A stretch of DNA of 5,349 nt from Clostridiales bacterium (GTDB lineage Bacteria > Bacillota > Clostridia > Oscillospirales > Oscillospiraceae). Numbering within the stretch: position 1 is the first letter of the stretch; every line of letters begins with the position of its first letter. The translations under genes and the position numbers were made by a program. The notes under the pieces were generated by a model. The model saw nothing but the letters and a program-made list of their open reading frames with translations, was not told the DNA's origin and ran no database searches. Shown one piece after another: positions 4,621-5,349 of this stretch. Location of the stretch: contig JAAYWX010000031.1 in NCBI GenBank assembly GCA_012516225.1, forward strand, positions 1-5,349, given 5' to 3'.

Positions 4621-4974
4621 TTAGTCGTCTATCGGTATAGTCAGAATGTGGTAGTTGGTTGAATAACCTGTCGCCATCCACCCGGAGAAATTAATTACAT
4701 TTCCGGATACTGTAAACGTAATGTAACAATGCTGCTTGTCGTTTTCGATAGAACTAATCTGTGCCACCTCGCCCTTATTTAGTGCAAGCAGGTAATATGC
4801 TCCGTATCCGGAGTCATTGCAGCCAGAAGTAACAACTAAATAATAGCGCTTAGTCATATCGGGAATAGTGTAGCTAAAGTTTCGACTATAATTTCCGTTA
4901 GCTGCCCATACCCAACTGGCTGTTTTTGGAAATGTAACACTATTGCCTCCGCCACCAATAAACGCCTCGCTCAT
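4621..4974 (-). CDS. Small phage tail-associated protein, 117 aa, possible fibre tip
   Basis: The protein is beta-rich and dominated by Gly, Ser, Tyr, Asn and Thr. It begins MSEAFIGGGGNSVTF, has aromatic strand-like segments (RYYLVVTSGCNDSGYGAYYLL, split around 43-63) and ends YSTNYHILTIPIDD. There are three cysteines but no membrane helix or signal peptide. This composition suits a small domain of a tail fibre or baseplate tip that touches the host surface, but I cannot name a family. Its ATG (4972-4974) overlaps the stop of the tail-fibre gene as ATGA, so the two are translationally coupled. It is noticeably less GC-rich than the genes on both sides, which suggests module exchange. Confidence 0.8.
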   Translation of the reverse strand: MSEAFIGGGGNSVTFPKTASWVWAANGNYSRNFSYTIPDMTKRYYLVVTSGCNDSGYGAYYLLALNKGEVAQISSIENDKQHCYITFTVSGNVINFSGWMATGYSTNYHILTIPIDD

Positions 4975-5349
4975 GACCTCACCACCTCATACATAATCGG
5001 TATCGCGACACTCGGCTTCGCGCTTGCGTAGAACGTAATCTTTCCCGCTGCCGTCTGCGGCTTCACGGCATAGCCCGAAATCAGCCCCCACGCCGTGTTG
5101 ATAAGCGCCGCCGCGGCCGCGTCGGTCCCCGTTACGCGGTCTATGTGAGGTGTGTCCGTCGCAAGGATATCGCTGTCCGTCAGCTCATAGGTGTAGGGAG
5201 CCGCCGAGCCTGTCCAGTTTGCCGTAGCCAGCGTCGCTGTCTTGCTGATACGCTTTGCCGCGCCGATGTCGCTTGGTGTCAGCGCGTCCGCCCCGCCCGC
5301 CGCGTGAGTGGATTTATGGGCTGTGGGCGTCATGGCCGAGGGAAAGGCC
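4971..5349 (-). CDS. Tail-fibre-like protein, C-terminal part (gene continues beyond the right edge)
   Basis: The open frame runs to the window end without a stop (AFPSAMTPTAHKSTHA...). The first Met, at 5331-5333, has no ribosome binding site, so it is taken as internal and the true start lies off the edge. The visible part contains HKSTHAAGGADALTPSDIGAAK, a His/Gly motif common in the collagen-like or repeat part of phage tail fibres, split here around the TP. A beta-rich C-terminal domain follows (about 99 residues, with WTGSAAPYTYELTDSDIL and KITFYASAKPSVAIPIMYEVV). That domain resembles C-terminal fibre domains seen in many Firmicute prophages. It would help bind the host cell surface. 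The stop at 4971 overlaps the next gene's ATG. Confidence 0.85.
   Translation of the reverse strand, partial: AFPSAMTPTAHKSTHAAGGADALTPSDIGAAKRISKTATLATANWTGSAAPYTYELTDSDILATDTPHIDRVTGTDAAAAALINTAWGLISGYAVKPQTAAGKITFYASAKPSVAIPIMYEVVRS

Noticed and set aside
1..5349. CRISPR array, tRNA, rRNA or prophage attachment site
   Set aside because: No regularly spaced repeats, no tRNA cloverleaf or rRNA-like sequence, and no integrase or repeated att core were seen in the window.

Overview
The window looks like the right-hand (lysis and tail-end) part of a prophage in a Firmicute, probably a gut-type member of Clostridia. The evidence is the gene order (tail fibre, small tail protein, DUF4376-type protein, XhlA-like membrane protein, amidase, small membrane protein), strong AGGAGG-type ribosome binding sites, and a Firmicute-type IS3-family element. 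Every supported gene lies on the minus strand, so biological order runs from position 5349 down to 1.

Tail and lysis operon (5349 to about 2335). The C-terminal part of a tail-fibre-like gene enters from the right edge (4971-5349). It is coupled by ATGA overlap to a 117-aa small tail protein that is visibly more AT-rich (4621-4974). Next come a 225-aa DUF4376-like protein (3929-4606), a 99-aa XhlA-like coiled-coil/membrane protein (3562-3861), a 110-aa unknown (3174-3506), a zinc-dependent N-acetylmuramoyl-L-alanine amidase with a C-terminal SLH-like motif (2573-3187 or 3193), and a 59-aa two-helix membrane protein (2397-2576) coupled to the amidase by ATGA. A strong intrinsic terminator at 2331-2365 closes the operon.

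Cargo region (about 2330 to 1254). Behind the terminator sits one self-contained AT-rich gene (1364-2254) of unknown function. It has a perfect-consensus promoter of its own (TTGACA, 17 nt, TATAAT), the layout of a phage 'moron'. Right after its stop codon is a 24-codon remnant of a phi-LC3-type phage holin (1278-1352), so the cargo gene seems to have replaced the rest of an older holin gene. What looks like one arm of a split transcription terminator follows.

IS3-family element (1253 to beyond the left edge). OrfA is intact. OrfB is broken: it lacks the segment with the first catalytic Asp and carries a second frameshift. The transposase leader holds a perfect 13-bp hairpin that would hide the orfA ribosome binding site in read-through mRNA but not in transcripts from the element's own candidate promoter. 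This matters here because the strong cargo promoter points into the element with no evident terminator between.

The most interesting items are the unknown cargo gene with its perfect promoter, the replaced holin, and the read-through-protection hairpin of the insertion sequence.
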